From positions 1,674,001-1,738,000 of the forward strand of contig NZ_JAIEZQ010000001.1 of the NCBI RefSeq assembly GCF_019679455.1: a DNA stretch of 64,000 nt, read 5' to 3'. Below the pieces are notes generated by a model. That model was not told the DNA's origin, made no database searches, and saw only the letters and a program-made list of their open reading frames with translations. A program made the position numbers and the translations under genes. How positions within the stretch are numbered: position 1 is the first letter of the stretch; each line of letters starts with the position of its first letter. Shown here in pieces: positions 28,711-38,206 of this stretch. The stretch comes from Nocardioides jiangsuensis. GTDB taxonomy: Bacteria; Actinomycetota; Actinomycetes; Propionibacteriales; Nocardioidaceae.

Positions 28711-28896
28711 ATGGCGAAGACAGCACTGGTCGTCAAGGCCTCGCGCAAGCCGAAGTTCAAGGTTCGCGGTTACACCCGCTGCCAGCGGTGCGGCCGCCCC
28801 AAGGCCGTCTACCGCAAGTTCGGTCTCTGCCGCGTGTGCCTTCGCGAGATGGCTCACCGGGGCGAGCTCCCTGGCGTCACCAAGAGCTCCTGGTAA
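28711..28896 (+). CDS. rpsZ: 30S ribosomal protein S14, zinc-binding type
   Basis: 61-residue S14 of the zinc-binding (C+) type. Four Cys in CQRCGRP...GLCRVC form the zinc ribbon. Many actinobacteria also encode a zinc-independent S14 elsewhere that is induced under zinc limitation; none is in this window. ATG 28711 lies 3 nt after rplE. Confidence 0.97.
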   Translation: MAKTALVVKASRKPKFKVRGYTRCQRCGRPKAVYRKFGLCRVCLREMAHRGELPGVTKSSW

Positions 28897-29010
28897 GTCC
28901 CTAGCGGCGCACCGGAGCAACCACATTTTTTGTTCGAACGAGATCGCTGAAGGTCGCCCCCCGTCCACGGGCGGGGGAGCGAAACCACGGTGGGAAAGGG
29001 CCTTACGGCC

Positions 29011-29418
29011 ATGACGATGACTGACCCGATCGCAGACATGCTCACGCGTCTGCGTAACGCCAACCAGGCGTACCACGACTCGGTGTCGATGCCTTACAGC
29101 AAGCTCAAGGCTGGCGTCGCCGAGATTCTCCAGCAGGAGGGTTACATCACCTCCTGGAGCGTGGAGGACGCCCCCGAGGGCCAGGTCGGCAAGACGCTGA
29201 CCCTCACCCTCAAGTACGGCCAGCACCGGGAGCGCTCGATCGCCGGCGTACGCCGCATCAGCAAGCCCGGTCTGCGCGTGTACGCCAAGGCCACTGGTCT
29301 CCCCAAGGTGCTCGGCGGCCTCGGCGTCGCGATCATCTCGACCAGCCAGGGCCTGCTGACCGACCGTCAGGCCAACAAGAAGGGCGTAGGTGGGGAAGTC
29401 CTCGCCTACGTCTGGTGA
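29011..29418 (+). CDS. rpsH: 30S ribosomal protein S8
   Basis: 135-residue S8, a central 16S binder ([54 protein letters not shown]). ATG 29011 is preferred over an in-frame GTG at 28990 because gaaaggg lies about 10 nt upstream and the family begins MTMTDPIAD. In E. coli S8 is the spc-operon repressor. The 114-bp gap before it has a T6 run near 28926-28931. Confidence 0.96.
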   Translation: MTMTDPIADMLTRLRNANQAYHDSVSMPYSKLKAGVAEILQQEGYITSWSVEDAPEGQVGKTLTLTLKYGQHRERSIAGVRRISKPGLRVYAKATGLPKVLGGLGVAIISTSQGLLTDRQANKKGVGGEVLAYVW

Positions 29419-29443
29419 CGAAGGACCAGGAGGAGAACTAAGC

Positions 29444-29986
29444 ATGTCGCGTATTGGCAAGCTCCCCATCACGGTCCCGTCCGGTGTCGACGTGGCCGTC
29501 GAGGAGCGCACCGTGACCGTCAAGGGCCCCAAGGGGTCCCTGTCGCACACCGTTGCTGCTCCCATCACGGTCGCTCGCGGTGAGGACGGCGCCCTCGAGG
29601 TGACGCGTCCCAACGACGAGCGTCTCAGCAAGTCCCTGCACGGTCTCACCCGCACGCTGATCGCCAACATGGTGACCGGCGTGACCACGGGCTACGAGAA
29701 GAAGCTCGAGATCGTGGGCGTGGGTTACCGAGTCCTGTCGAAGGGACCGACCCAGCTCGAGTTCCAGCTCGGCTACTCGCACCCGATCACGTTCAACGCT
29801 CCCGAGGGCATCACGTTCACCGTGGATGGCCCGACGAGGCTCGGCGTCCAGGGCATTGACAAGCAGTTGGTCGGTGAGGTCGCCGCGAACATCCGCAAGC
29901 TGCGCAAGCCCGAGCCTTACAAGGGCAAGGGCGTTCGCTACGCGGGCGAGCAGATCCGCCGCAAGGTCGGAAAGGCTGGTAAGTGA
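29444..29986 (+). CDS. rplF: 50S ribosomal protein L6
   Basis: 180-residue L6 near the factor-binding site ([54 protein letters not shown]). ATG 29444 has a good aggagga site 10-16 nt upstream; an in-frame upstream ATG at 29390 overlaps rpsH and is rejected. The stop overlaps rplR. Confidence 0.97.
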   Translation: MSRIGKLPITVPSGVDVAVEERTVTVKGPKGSLSHTVAAPITVARGEDGALEVTRPNDERLSKSLHGLTRTLIANMVTGVTTGYEKKLEIVGVGYRVLSKGPTQLEFQLGYSHPITFNAPEGITFTVDGPTRLGVQGIDKQLVGEVAANIRKLRKPEPYKGKGVRYAGEQIRRKVGKAGK

Positions 29987-30369
29987 TGGCCATCGCACTC
30001 AGGTCCGGAAAGCGCACGAGCGCGCGCACCGCGTCGCGCCTGCGTCGTCAGGTCCGTGGCCGCAAGAAGGTCGCGGGCACCGCGGAGCGTCCGCGTCTGG
30101 TCGTCACCCGCTCCACGAAGCACATCACTGTGCAGGTCGTGGACGACGTCGTCGGCAAGACCCTCGCCTCGGCGAGCACGATGGAGGCGGACCTCCGCTC
30201 CTTCGACGGCGACAAGACCGCCAAGGCTCGACGCGTCGGCGAGCTCGTCGCCGAGCGCGCCAAGTCGGCTGGGGTCGAGGGCGTGGTCTTCGACCGCGCC
30301 GGCAACAAGTACCACGGGCGGGTTGCCGCCCTCGCCGATGGCGCCCGTGAGGGCGGCCTCGCGTTCTGA
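29986..30369 (+). CDS. rplR: 50S ribosomal protein L18
   Basis: 127-residue L18, 5S rRNA binder ([40 protein letters not shown]). ATG 29986 shares its A with the rplF TGA; GTG 29983 is one codon upstream and in frame, so the start is uncertain by one residue. Confidence 0.96.
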   Translation: MAIALRSGKRTSARTASRLRRQVRGRKKVAGTAERPRLVVTRSTKHITVQVVDDVVGKTLASASTMEADLRSFDGDKTAKARRVGELVAERAKSAGVEGVVFDRAGNKYHGRVAALADGAREGGLAF

Positions 30370-30405
30370 TCGCGAACAGACAACAAGAAGGAAGAGGTAG
30401 TTCGA

Positions 30406-31008
30406 ATGAGCGGACCCCAGCGCCGTAGTGGCGGTGCCGGTGGCGACCGCCGCGGCAACCGCGACGACCGTCGCGGCGGCCAGGCTGCGGACAAGACCGC
30501 CTACATCGAGCGTGTCGTCGCGATCAACCGTGTCGCCAAGGTCGTGAAGGGTGGACGTCGCTTCAGCTTCACCGCCCTCGTGATCGTCGGTGACGGCGAC
30601 GGCATGGTCGGTGTCGGGTACGGCAAGGCCAAGGAAGTTCCCGCGGCGATCGCCAAGGGTGTCGAGGAGGCGAAGAAGCACTTCTTCAAGGTTCCTCGCA
30701 TCCAGGGCACGATCCCGCACCCCGTGCAGGGTGAGAAGGCTGCGGGCGTCGTCCTGCTCCGTCCGGCTGCTCCTGGTACCGGTGTCATCGCCGGTGGCCC
30801 GGTGCGCGCCGTCCTGGAGTGCGCCGGCATCCACGACGTGCTGAGCAAGTCGCTCGGCTCGTCGAACCAGATCAACATCGTGCACGCGACCGTCGAGGCG
30901 CTCCGCTCCCTGGAGGAGCCGGAGGCCGTCGCCGCGCGCCGTGGCCTGTCCGTCGAGGACGTCGCCCCGGCCGCTCTGCTGAAGGCTCGTGCGGAGGTGG
31001 CCCAGTAA
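30406..31008 (+). CDS. rpsE: 30S ribosomal protein S5
   Basis: 200-residue S5, involved in accuracy and the site of spectinomycin-resistance mutations. The N terminus has an Arg/Gly-rich extension of about 25 residues before [20 protein letters not shown]. The spectinomycin-loop residues KGGRRF appear unaltered. ATG 30406 follows aagaaggaagagg. The stop overlaps rpmD by one base. Confidence 0.97.
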   Translation: MSGPQRRSGGAGGDRRGNRDDRRGGQAADKTAYIERVVAINRVAKVVKGGRRFSFTALVIVGDGDGMVGVGYGKAKEVPAAIAKGVEEAKKHFFKVPRIQGTIPHPVQGEKAAGVVLLRPAAPGTGVIAGGPVRAVLECAGIHDVLSKSLGSSNQINIVHATVEALRSLEEPEAVAARRGLSVEDVAPAALLKARAEVAQ

Positions 31009-31190
31009 TGGCGCGCTTCAAGGTCGAGCAGAAGCGGTCGACGATCGGCTGCAAGAAGAACCAGCGGGACACCCTGCGCACGCTTGGTCTCAAGCGCATC
31101 GGCGACATCGTCGTCAAGGAGGACCGTCCCGAGATCCGTGGGATGCTCCAGACGGTCAGGCACCTGGTCGTCGTCGAGGAGGTCGACTGA
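31008..31190 (+). CDS. rpmD: 50S ribosomal protein L30
   Basis: 60-residue L30 ([37 protein letters not shown]). ATG 31008 overlaps the rpsE stop (TAATG). It ends one base before rplO, so all three genes are translated as a block. Confidence 0.96.
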   Translation: MARFKVEQKRSTIGCKKNQRDTLRTLGLKRIGDIVVKEDRPEIRGMLQTVRHLVVVEEVD

Positions 31191-31191
31191 C

Positions 31192-31632
31192 ATGACGCTC
31201 AAACTGCACCACCTGCGTCCTGCCCCCGGGGCCAAGACCGCCAAGACCCGCGTGGGTCGTGGTGAGGGCTCGAAGGGCAAGACCGCCGGTCGCGGCACCA
31301 AGGGCACGAAGGCCCGCTACCAGGTTCCGGAGAGCTTCGAGGGTGGCCAGATGCCGCTCCACATGCGCCTCCCGAAGCTGAAGGGCTTCAAGAACCCCTT
31401 CAAGGAGGAGTTCCAGGTGGTCAACCTCGACCGCCTGAACGAGCTCTTCCCCGAAGGCGGCACCGTCGGTGTCGCGGACCTCGTGGCCAAGGGCGCTGTC
31501 CGCAGCGGCCGGCCGGTCAAGGTCCTCGGTTCCGGCGACATCTCCGTGGCCCTGCAGGTGAGCGCGCACGCGTTCTCCGCCTCGGCCAAGGACAAGATCG
31601 CAGCGGCCGGTGGGAGCACCACCGAGCTGTGA
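31192..31632 (+). CDS. rplO: 50S ribosomal protein L15
   Basis: 146-residue L15 ([55 protein letters not shown]). ATG 31192 follows rpmD by one base. Last gene before a long hairpin that separates the ribosomal block from secY. Confidence 0.97.
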   Translation: MTLKLHHLRPAPGAKTAKTRVGRGEGSKGKTAGRGTKGTKARYQVPESFEGGQMPLHMRLPKLKGFKNPFKEEFQVVNLDRLNELFPEGGTVGVADLVAKGAVRSGRPVKVLGSGDISVALQVSAHAFSASAKDKIAAAGGSTTEL

Positions 31633-31659
31633 CCGGGCTTGCCCGAAAGACAGGCTGAA

Positions 31660-31707
31660 CGAGTGCAGGGGCGTGGACGGCGAGAGCCGACTACGCCCCT
31701 GTTCTCG
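31660..31707 (+). terminator. Long interrupted hairpin between rplO and secY
   Basis: Arms 31666-31676 and 31691-31701 (11 bp, one G-U) enclose a second stem cggc/gccg with loop gaga; outer bases cgag/ctcg can extend it. It starts 28 nt after the rplO stop. A short T-containing stretch follows. Likely a terminator or attenuator, since secY has its own -10 downstream. Confidence 0.7.
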
Positions 31708-31756
31708 CATCCACGGGGGTAACGCGGTACCGGACGGTCCGGGGCTGCGTGCCTGT

Positions 31757-31794
31757 TAGGCTTCCGGGGTCCTGCTGCAAACAGCCGGATCCCG
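31757..31794 (+). promoter_or_regulatory. secY -10 element and leader hairpin
   Basis: TAGGCT at 31757-31762 is a plausible -10. Right after it, 31765-31772 can pair with 31787-31794 (8 bp, one G-U) with an inner ctg/cag stem. The hairpin ends just before the secY ribosome binding site, so it could affect secY translation. Confidence 0.4.
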
Positions 31795-31815
31795 CACGTG
31801 AAGAAAGAGGACCAG

Positions 31816-33117
31816 GTGCTAGGCGCTTTCGCCAACGCGTTCCGGACGCCGGACCTGCGACGCAAGTTGCTGTTCGTCCTGCTGATCATCGTCATCTTCC
31901 GGCTGGGCTCCCAGATCCCGACGCCCGGCGTCCACGTCGCGAACGTCCAGACCTGTTTCCGGCAGCTCGAGAACGACGGCCTCTACGGCCTGATCAACCT
32001 GTTCTCGGGTGGCGCGCTGCTGCAGCTGACGATCTTCGCGCTGGGGATCATGCCCTACATCACCGCGAGCATCATCCTGCAGCTGCTCGTCGTGGTGATC
32101 CCGCGGCTGGAGACCCTCAAGAAGGAGGGCCAGGCGGGGCAGACCAAGATCACCCAGTACACCCGGTACCTCACGCTCGCCCTGGCGATCCTGCAGGCCA
32201 CGGGCATCAGCGCCCTGGCCCGCAACCGCACGCTGCTGCAGGGCTGCGACCAGCCGCTGCTGCACAACGAGGACAGCCTGATGACCATGCTCATCATGGT
32301 GATCACGATGACCGCGGGCACCGCGGTGATCATGTGGCTCGGAGAGCTCATCACCGACCGCGGCATCGGCAACGGCATGTCCATCCTGATCTTCACGCAG
32401 GTCGTGGCGACGTTCCCCGCGTCCCTGTGGGCGGTCAAGACCTCCCAGGACAGCTGGTGGATCTTCGGCACCGTGATCGTGATCGGCCTCGTGCTGGTCG
32501 CCGCGGTGATCTTCATCGAGCAGGCGCAGCGCCGGATCCCCGTGCAGTACGCACGCCGGATGGTCGGGCGCCGCATGTTCGGTGGCTCGTCGACGTACAT
32601 CCCGCTCAAGGTGAACCAGGCCGGCATCATCCCGGTCATCTTCGCCTCGAGCCTGCTCTACCTCCCGGCGCTGGCCGCCCAGTTCGACCAGAGCGGCACC
32701 TCGCCGGTCACGAACTTCATCGCGACCTACCTGGTCGGCGGCAGCCACCCGCTCTACATGGCCATCTACTTCGGCCTCATCATCTTCTTCACCTACTTCT
32801 ACGTGTCGATCACCTTCAACCCTGCCGAGGTGGCCGACAACATGAAGAAGTACGGCGGCTTCATCCCCGGGATCCGGGCGGGTAAGCCGACTGAGGAGTA
32901 CCTCTCCTACGTCCTGTCCCGCATCACGCTGCCAGGAGCCCTCTACCTCGGACTGATCTCCCTGGTGCCGTTGATCGCCTTCGCGCTGATCAACGCCAAC
33001 CAGAACTTCCCCTTCGGCGGCACCTCCATCCTGATCATGGTGGGCGTCGCGCTCGACACGGTGAAGCAGATCGAGAGCCAGCTCCAGCAGCGGAACTACG
33101 AAGGATTCCTGCGCTGA
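31816..33117 (+). CDS. secY: Protein translocase subunit SecY
   Basis: 433-residue polytopic channel of the Sec translocon, with ten predicted membrane helices, for example LLFVLLIIVIFRLG near residue 20. IGNGMSILIF, PLKVNQAGIIPVIFASSLL and the C-terminal GVALDTVKQIESQLQQRNYEGFL are family signatures. Start GTG 31816 is preferred over the in-frame GTG 31798 because aagaaagagga lies at the right distance from 31816 and homologues begin LGAFANAFRTPDLR. The stop overlaps adk (TGATG). Confidence 0.97.
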   Translation: MLGAFANAFRTPDLRRKLLFVLLIIVIFRLGSQIPTPGVHVANVQTCFRQLENDGLYGLINLFSGGALLQLTIFALGIMPYITASIILQLLVVVIPRLETLKKEGQAGQTKITQYTRYLTLALAILQATGISALARNRTLLQGCDQPLLHNEDSLMTMLIMVITMTAGTAVIMWLGELITDRGIGNGMSILIFTQVVATFPASLWAVKTSQDSWWIFGTVIVIGLVLVAAVIFIEQAQRRIPVQYARRMVGRRMFGGSSTYIPLKVNQAGIIPVIFASSLLYLPALAAQFDQSGTSPVTNFIATYLVGGSHPLYMAIYFGLIIFFTYFYVSITFNPAEVADNMKKYGGFIPGIRAGKPTEEYLSYVLSRITLPGALYLGLISLVPLIAFALINANQNFPFGGTSILIMVGVALDTVKQIESQLQQRNYEGFLR

Positions 33118-33701
33118 TGAGAATCATCCTGATGGGTCCCCCCGGGGCCGGCAAGGGCACCCAGGCCAAGGTCGTCGCGGCACGGCTCGAGATCCCGGCG
33201 ATCTCGACCGGCGACATCTTCCGGGCGAACGTCTCCGAGGGGACGCCGCTCGGCCTGGAGGCCAAGCGGTACATGGACGCCGGTGACTACGTCCCCGACG
33301 AGGTCACCAACGGCATGGTCCGGGACCGGATCGCCGAGTCGGACGCCCGCAACGGCTTCCTGCTCGACGGCTACCCCCGCACGGTCGCGCAGGTGGCCGA
33401 GCTCGACTCGATGCTGGAGAGCTCCGGCCACGCCATCGACGCGGCCGTCGTGCTGACCGTCGACGAGGACGAGCTGGTCCAGCGGCTGCTGACCCGCGCC
33501 AAGATCGAGGGGCGCGCCGACGACACCGAGGACGTCATCCGCAAGCGGCAGAACGTCTACAACGAGCAGACCGCCCCGTTGCTCGAGGTGTACGCCGGCC
33601 GCGGCCTGCTCGTCGAGGTCGACGGCATGGGCGAGGTCGCCGAGGTCACCGACCGGGTCTTCGCCGAGCTCGACCGGGTCCGCGGCGAAGCCGCCAGCTG
33701 A
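33117..33701 (+). CDS. adk: Adenylate kinase
   Basis: 194-residue AMP phosphotransferase (ATP + AMP to 2 ADP). P loop MGPPGAGKGTQ near residue 6, ISTGDIFRAN for AMP binding and FLLDGYPRT are present. The lid is the short form without the Cys4 zinc insertion, typical of actinobacteria. ATG 33117 is coupled to the secY stop. Confidence 0.97.
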   Translation: MRIILMGPPGAGKGTQAKVVAARLEIPAISTGDIFRANVSEGTPLGLEAKRYMDAGDYVPDEVTNGMVRDRIAESDARNGFLLDGYPRTVAQVAELDSMLESSGHAIDAAVVLTVDEDELVQRLLTRAKIEGRADDTEDVIRKRQNVYNEQTAPLLEVYAGRGLLVEVDGMGEVAEVTDRVFAELDRVRGEAAS

Positions 33702-33710
33702 GGGGCGACG

Positions 33711-34526
33711 TTGTTCAAGGAGCGCGGCATCGAGATCAAGTCGCCCGAGCAGATCGACAAGATGCGGGTGGCCGGTCTGGTCGTGGGGGAGACCCTCGAG
33801 CTGCTGCGTCGCTCGGTCAAGGCCGGGATGACCACCCTCGAGCTCGACGAGATCGCCGAGGACAACATCCGGTCCTCCGGCGCCACCCCGTCGTTCAAGG
33901 GCTACCACGGGTTCACCGGGAGCATCTGCGCCTCGGTGAACGACGAGGTGGTGCACGGCATCCCCGGTGACCGGGTGATCGCCGAGGGCGACATCGTGTC
34001 CATCGACTGCGGCGCGATCGTCGACGGCTGGCACGGCGACGCCGCCATCACCGTCGCGGTCGGCCCCGTCGGCGACGACGCGCTCGACCTGATCCGGGTC
34101 ACCGAGGAGGCGATGTGGCGGGGGTTCGCCGCCGCGTCGCTCGGCGGCCGGGTCACCGACATCTCGCACGCCGTCGAGTCCTACGTCCGCAGCCAGGGCG
34201 ACTACGGCATCGTCGAGGACTACGTGGGCCACGGCATCGGCTCGGCCATGCACCAGCCGCCGAACGTGCCGAACTTCGGCCGGCCGGGCAAGGGCCCCAA
34301 GCTGGTCGAGGGCCTCGCGCTCGCGGTCGAGCCGATGGTGGTGCTCGGCGACCAGGCCACCTACCTGCTGGGCGACGACTGGACGGTCAAGACCGACGAC
34401 GGCTCGCTCGCCGCGCACTTCGAGCACTCGTTCACGCTGACCCCGCAGGGCGCGTGGATCCTCACCGCCCTCGACGGGGGAGAGGCGAAGCTCGCCGAGC
34501 TCGGCGTCCCGTTCGGCGGCCGCTGA
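33711..34526 (+). CDS. map: Methionine aminopeptidase, type I
   Basis: 271-residue metalloprotease removing N-terminal Met. The five metal ligands fit: Asp in SIDCGAIVDGWHGDAA (two), His in GHGIGSAMHQPP, Glu in EPMVV and Glu in FEHSFTLT. The start appears to be TTG 33711, with gagggg 6-11 nt upstream; the next in-frame Met (33762) would cut into the conserved N terminus (IEIKSPEQIDKM). It lies downstream of adk as in many bacteria. Confidence 0.94.
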   Translation: MFKERGIEIKSPEQIDKMRVAGLVVGETLELLRRSVKAGMTTLELDEIAEDNIRSSGATPSFKGYHGFTGSICASVNDEVVHGIPGDRVIAEGDIVSIDCGAIVDGWHGDAAITVAVGPVGDDALDLIRVTEEAMWRGFAAASLGGRVTDISHAVESYVRSQGDYGIVEDYVGHGIGSAMHQPPNVPNFGRPGKGPKLVEGLALAVEPMVVLGDQATYLLGDDWTVKTDDGSLAAHFEHSFTLTPQGAWILTALDGGEAKLAELGVPFGGR

Positions 34527-34590
34527 GCCACGGCGCCGCGGCGGCGACCGGACGGACGCCGCCGATTACCGTTCCGGGGCCTTCTTGGCC

Positions 34591-34795
34591 TAGACTTGTA
34601 CGTCGGCCCAACGTGGGCCTGTTTCGTGGTGCCCTGCGGCTGCCCAGCACGTCCTGCGCCTGCTCGTGAGAGCGGGAGCGTCGTGTCCGGGATGGGGTGC
34701 CCGGCCGGGTCCGACGAGGTCCACCCGCCGCTCGCAGGAGCGGCCGGGAGGTTCGCGGGCCACGGTAGACCAGTCATCAACAGATTGCGGAGGAC
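34591..34795 (+). promoter_or_regulatory. infA promoter -10 and leader
   Basis: TAGACT at 34591-34596 is a good -10; the -35 is unclear. A 6-bp stem ggccca/tgggcc (34605-34619, loop acg) would be at the very 5' end of the transcript. About 190 nt of leader precede infA, with no ORF recognised. The region suggests infA-rplQ are transcribed from their own promoter. Confidence 0.5.
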
Positions 34796-35017
34796 ATGCC
34801 GAAGAAAGAAGGCGTGATCGAGATCGAGGGCACGGTTGTCGAAGCTCTCCCGAACGCTATGTTCCGGGTCGAGCTGAGCAACGGGCACAAGGTCCTCGCC
34901 CACATCAGCGGCAAGATGCGTCAGCACTACATCCGTATCCTCCCCGAGGACCGAGTCGTCGTCGAGCTCTCGCCGTACGACCTCACCCGGGGACGGATCG
35001 TCTACCGGTACAAGTAA
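34796..35017 (+). CDS. infA: Translation initiation factor IF-1
   Basis: 73-residue OB-fold initiation factor ([37 protein letters not shown]). Length and sequence are near-universal, so ATG 34796 is firm. The Shine-Dalgarno ggagg (34789-34793) ends only two bases before the ATG, unusually close. Followed by rpmJ as in most bacteria. Confidence 0.98.
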   Translation: MPKKEGVIEIEGTVVEALPNAMFRVELSNGHKVLAHISGKMRQHYIRILPEDRVVVELSPYDLTRGRIVYRYK

Positions 35018-35103
35018 CACCCCGAGAGATCGGGCTGCCAGCCGTCCACATGACCTGCCCCGCCCGCGGGTGTCCGGGTCGTTCACATGGAAGAGCTTCG
35101 AAC

Positions 35104-35217
35104 ATGAAGGTCAACCCGAGCGTCAAGAAGATCTGTGACAAGTGCAAGGTGATCCGTCGCCACGGCCGCGTCATGGTGATCTGCGAGAACCCTCGCCACA
35201 AGCAGCGCCAGGGCTGA
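35104..35217 (+). CDS. rpmJ: 50S ribosomal protein L36
   Basis: 37-residue L36 of the zinc-binding type: Cys11, Cys14, Cys27 and His32 ([28 protein letters not shown]). ATG 35104 is about 11 nt after gaagag. It is short but unmistakable and lies in the normal infA-rpmJ-rpsM order. Confidence 0.97.
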   Translation: MKVNPSVKKICDKCKVIRRHGRVMVICENPRHKQRQG

Positions 35218-35475
35218 GCCCCGGCGCCGTCCGAGGCTCACCCCTCCGGGCGCACCAGCACCGCTGGTGACCACAACTGAACACAGCAGGGCCCGGATCC
35301 CACGGGCCCACCAATCGTGACCGCTCGCCACCCCGCCGTCGTACGACGTGCAGGAGGGCGTGACCCCCGGACTGGAGGCCGGGGCCTGAGGTCGGTACAG
35401 CCGAGGCGGGCTGTACGGGACGCAGGACGCGGCACGAACAGACACCTCCAACGAACCGAAGGGACACCGCCTTAC
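35218..35475 (+). other. Leader region before rpsM
   Basis: 258 bases without a gene. It contains a 7-bp stem gggcccg/cgggccc (35289-35309, 7-nt loop) and other GC-rich self-complementary stretches. No convincing promoter was picked out. It may be a regulated leader of the alpha operon part, where S4 is the repressor in E. coli, but there is no direct evidence for that here. Confidence 0.4.
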
Positions 35476-35850
35476 ATGGCACGCCTCGTTGGTGTGGACC
35501 TCCCGCGCGACAAGCGCATCGAGGTCGCACTCACCTACATCTACGGCATCGGCCGTACCCGCGCCCAGCAGCTCCTGGCCTCCACGGGGGTCAGCCCGGA
35601 CCTGCGCGTCCACCAGCTGGGTGACGAGGAGCTGGTCAAGCTCCGTGACGAGATCGAAGCCAACTTCAAGATCGAGGGTGACCTCCGTCGCGAGGTCCAG
35701 GCCGACATCCGTCGCAAGATCGAGATCGGCAGCTACCAGGGCCGCAGGCACCGTCAGGGCCTGCCCGTCCGCGGTCAGCGCACCAAGACCAACGCGCGTA
35801 CCCGCAAGGGCCCCAAGCGCACCGTCGCCGGCAAGAAGAAGGCCAAGTGA
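35476..35850 (+). CDS. rpsM: 30S ribosomal protein S13
   Basis: 124-residue S13 of the 30S head ([40 protein letters not shown] at the C terminus). ATG 35476 with gaagggac upstream; an open frame extends to 35317 but has no homology. Normal order rpsM-rpsK-rpsD-rpoA-rplQ follows. Confidence 0.97.
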   Translation: MARLVGVDLPRDKRIEVALTYIYGIGRTRAQQLLASTGVSPDLRVHQLGDEELVKLRDEIEANFKIEGDLRREVQADIRRKIEIGSYQGRRHRQGLPVRGQRTKTNARTRKGPKRTVAGKKKAK

Positions 35851-35955
35851 TCCCTGGTCTCGACCGGTCCGCCCCGCGGGCCCCGAAGACCAGCGCAGAT
35901 CGCTGACCGACTTCCTCAGATCACGCTTACACCAGCAATCCTCAGGAGTAATTGA

Positions 35956-36363
35956 ATGCCTCCCAAGAGCCGTCAGGCTGCCGGCGCCAAGAAGGTGCGT
36001 CGCAAGGAGAAGAAGAACATTGCTCAGGGCGAAGCCCACATCAAGAGCACGTTCAACAACACGATCGTCACGATCACCGACCCCACCGGCGCGGTGATCT
36101 CGTGGGCCTCGGCCGGCACCGTCGGCTTCAAGGGCTCGCGCAAGTCCACCCCGTTCGCCGCGCAGATGGCAGCCGAGGCTGCTGGTCGTCGGGCGATGGA
36201 GCACGGCATGAAGAAGATCGACGTCTTCGTCAAGGGCCCGGGCTCGGGCCGCGAGACGGCGATCCGGTCCCTCGGTGCGATCGGCCTCGAGGTCGGCACC
36301 ATCGCGGACGTCACGCCCACGCCCCACAACGGATGCCGGCCGCCCAAGCGCCGTCGCGTCTGA
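35956..36363 (+). CDS. rpsK: 30S ribosomal protein S11
   Basis: 135-residue S11 on the platform ([40 protein letters not shown]). ATG 35956 with caggag 10-15 nt upstream. A basic N-terminal extension of about 20 residues is usual for the group. Confidence 0.98.
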   Translation: MPPKSRQAAGAKKVRRKEKKNIAQGEAHIKSTFNNTIVTITDPTGAVISWASAGTVGFKGSRKSTPFAAQMAAEAAGRRAMEHGMKKIDVFVKGPGSGRETAIRSLGAIGLEVGTIADVTPTPHNGCRPPKRRRV

Positions 36364-36400
36364 TCCCCGACCCCAGCGAATCTAAGGAGATTTCCTAACC

Positions 36401-37009
36401 ATGGCCCGTTACACCGGACCCATGACGAAGAAGTCGCGCCGTCTGGGTGTCGACCTCGTCGGTGGCGACCAGGCTTACGAGCGTCGTCCCTACCCGCCCG
36501 GCCAGCACGGCCGCGGCCGCATCAAGGAGAGCGAGTACCTCCTCCAGCTTCGTGAGAAGCAGAAGGCGCGCTTCACCTACGGTGTGCTCGAGAAGCAGTT
36601 CCACAACTACTACGCGGAGGCCTCGCGTCGTGCCGGCAAGACCGGTGACAACCTCCTGCAGATGCTCGAGTGCCGCCTCGACAACGTGGTCTACCGCGCC
36701 GGGTTCGCCCGCACGCGTCGCCACGCGCGTCAGCTCGTCGTGCACGGCCACTTCAAGGTCAACGGCAAGAAGGTCGACATCCCGTCGTTCCAGGTCAGCC
36801 AGCACGACGTGATCGACGTACGCGAGAAGTCCCTCGAGATGACCCCGTTCATCGTGGCTCGTGAGACCCACGGCGAGCGGAACGTCCCGGCCTGGATGGA
36901 GTCCCTGCCGAACCGGATGCGGGTGCTGATCCACCAGCTCCCGGTCCGCGCGCAGATCGACGTCCCGGTCCAGGAGCAGCTCATCGTCGAGTACTACTCG
37001 AAGAAGTAG
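36401..37009 (+). CDS. rpsD: 30S ribosomal protein S4
   Basis: 202-residue S4, assembly initiator and S4-type RNA-binding domain (LECRLDNVVYRAGFARTRRH). The N terminus lacks the four-Cys zinc knuckle, so it is the zinc-free form. ATG 36401 has aaggaga upstream. The autoregulatory role known in E. coli is not shown here. Confidence 0.98.
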   Translation: MARYTGPMTKKSRRLGVDLVGGDQAYERRPYPPGQHGRGRIKESEYLLQLREKQKARFTYGVLEKQFHNYYAEASRRAGKTGDNLLQMLECRLDNVVYRAGFARTRRHARQLVVHGHFKVNGKKVDIPSFQVSQHDVIDVREKSLEMTPFIVARETHGERNVPAWMESLPNRMRVLIHQLPVRAQIDVPVQEQLIVEYYSKK

Positions 37010-37080
37010 TACCGACACCTCTCCACTCCTCTTGAGTTCGAGTCCGTCAAATAGCGGGTGGGCTCGGAAAGGAAAAACAA

Positions 37081-38094
37081 GTGCTTATCGCTCAGCGCCC
37101 GACCCTGTCGGAAGAGGTCGTCGACGAGTTCCGTTCGCGGTTCGTGATCGAGCCGCTGGAGCCCGGCTTCGGCTACACGCTCGGCAACTCGCTGCGCCGT
37201 ACGCTGCTGTCCTCGATTCCTGGCGCCTCGGTGACCAGCATCAAGATCGACAGCGTGCTGCACGAGTTCTCGACGATCGAGGGTGTCAAGGAGGACGTCA
37301 CCGAGGTCATCTTGAACCTCAAGGACCTCGTGGTCTCCTCCGAGCACGACGAGCCGGTCACCATGTACCTGCGCAAGCAGGGCCCCGGTGACGTCACCGC
37401 GGGAGACATCGCGCCCCCGGCCGGCGTCGAGGTGCACAACCCCGACCTGAAGATCGCCACCCTGAACGACAAGGGCAAGCTCGAGATGGAGCTCGTCGTC
37501 GAGCGGGGCCGTGGCTACGTCAGCGCGGTGCAGAACAAGGCCGGCGACCTCGAGATCGGCCGCATGCCGGTCGACTCGATCTACAGCCCGGTCCTGAAGG
37601 TCACCTACAAGGTCGAGGCCACCCGAGTCGAGCAGCGCACCGACTTCGACCGTCTGGTCATCGACGTCGAGACCAAGGCGTCGATCCGTCCCCGTGACGC
37701 GATCGCCTCCGCGGGCAAGACCCTCGTCGAGCTGTTCGGCCTGGCCCGGGAGCTCAACGTCGAGGCCGAGGGCATCGACATCGGGCCCTCGCCGGTCGAC
37801 GAGCAGCTGGCCGCGGACCTCGCCCTCCCGGTCGAGGACCTGCAGCTGACCGTCCGCTCGTACAACTGCCTCAAGCGCGAGGGCATCCACACCGTGGGTG
37901 AGCTCATCTCGCGCTCGGAGCAGGACCTGCTCGACATCCGCAACTTCGGCGCCAAGTCCATCGACGAGGTCAAGGCGAAGCTCGTGGAGATGGGCCTCGC
38001 GCTCAAGGACAGCGCGCCGGGCTTCGACCCGCAGGCTGCCCTCGCGGCGTACGAGGACGACGACGACTCGTTCGTCGAGGACGAGCAGTACTGA
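37081..38094 (+). CDS. rpoA: RNA polymerase alpha subunit
   Basis: 337-residue alpha subunit. The N-terminal assembly domain (residues 1-230) has [20 protein letters not shown]; a linker follows, then the C-terminal domain (about 245-310) with [20 protein letters not shown] and [14 protein letters not shown], which contacts UP elements and activators. It ends in an acidic tail. Start GTG 37081 follows ggaaagga. Confidence 0.98.
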   Translation: MLIAQRPTLSEEVVDEFRSRFVIEPLEPGFGYTLGNSLRRTLLSSIPGASVTSIKIDSVLHEFSTIEGVKEDVTEVILNLKDLVVSSEHDEPVTMYLRKQGPGDVTAGDIAPPAGVEVHNPDLKIATLNDKGKLEMELVVERGRGYVSAVQNKAGDLEIGRMPVDSIYSPVLKVTYKVEATRVEQRTDFDRLVIDVETKASIRPRDAIASAGKTLVELFGLARELNVEAEGIDIGPSPVDEQLAADLALPVEDLQLTVRSYNCLKREGIHTVGELISRSEQDLLDIRNFGAKSIDEVKAKLVEMGLALKDSAPGFDPQAALAAYEDDDDSFVEDEQY

Positions 38095-38109
38095 TCCACC
38101 CGCCGGCCG

Positions 38110-38136
38110 CGGCAGGCTCCTTCCGGGAGCCTGCCG
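38110..38136 (+). terminator. Hairpin between rpoA and rplQ
   Basis: A perfect 11-bp stem (38110-38120 with 38126-38136, loop ttccg) lies 15 nt after the rpoA stop. rplQ begins 70 nt later. It may be a partial terminator or a processing stem that adjusts L17 relative to alpha. Confidence 0.6.
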
Positions 38137-38206
38137 GGACCGGCACCCTTTGTGAGATCCCCTCTACCCGGGTACCTGGTACGGCTCGGGAGAATCGAGA
38201 AGAGAC

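Noticed and set aside
28922-28995. T6 run and GC-rich stem before rpsH as an internal terminator or promoter
   Set aside because: The stem follows instead of preceding the T run and is imperfect; no good -35/-10 pair was found.
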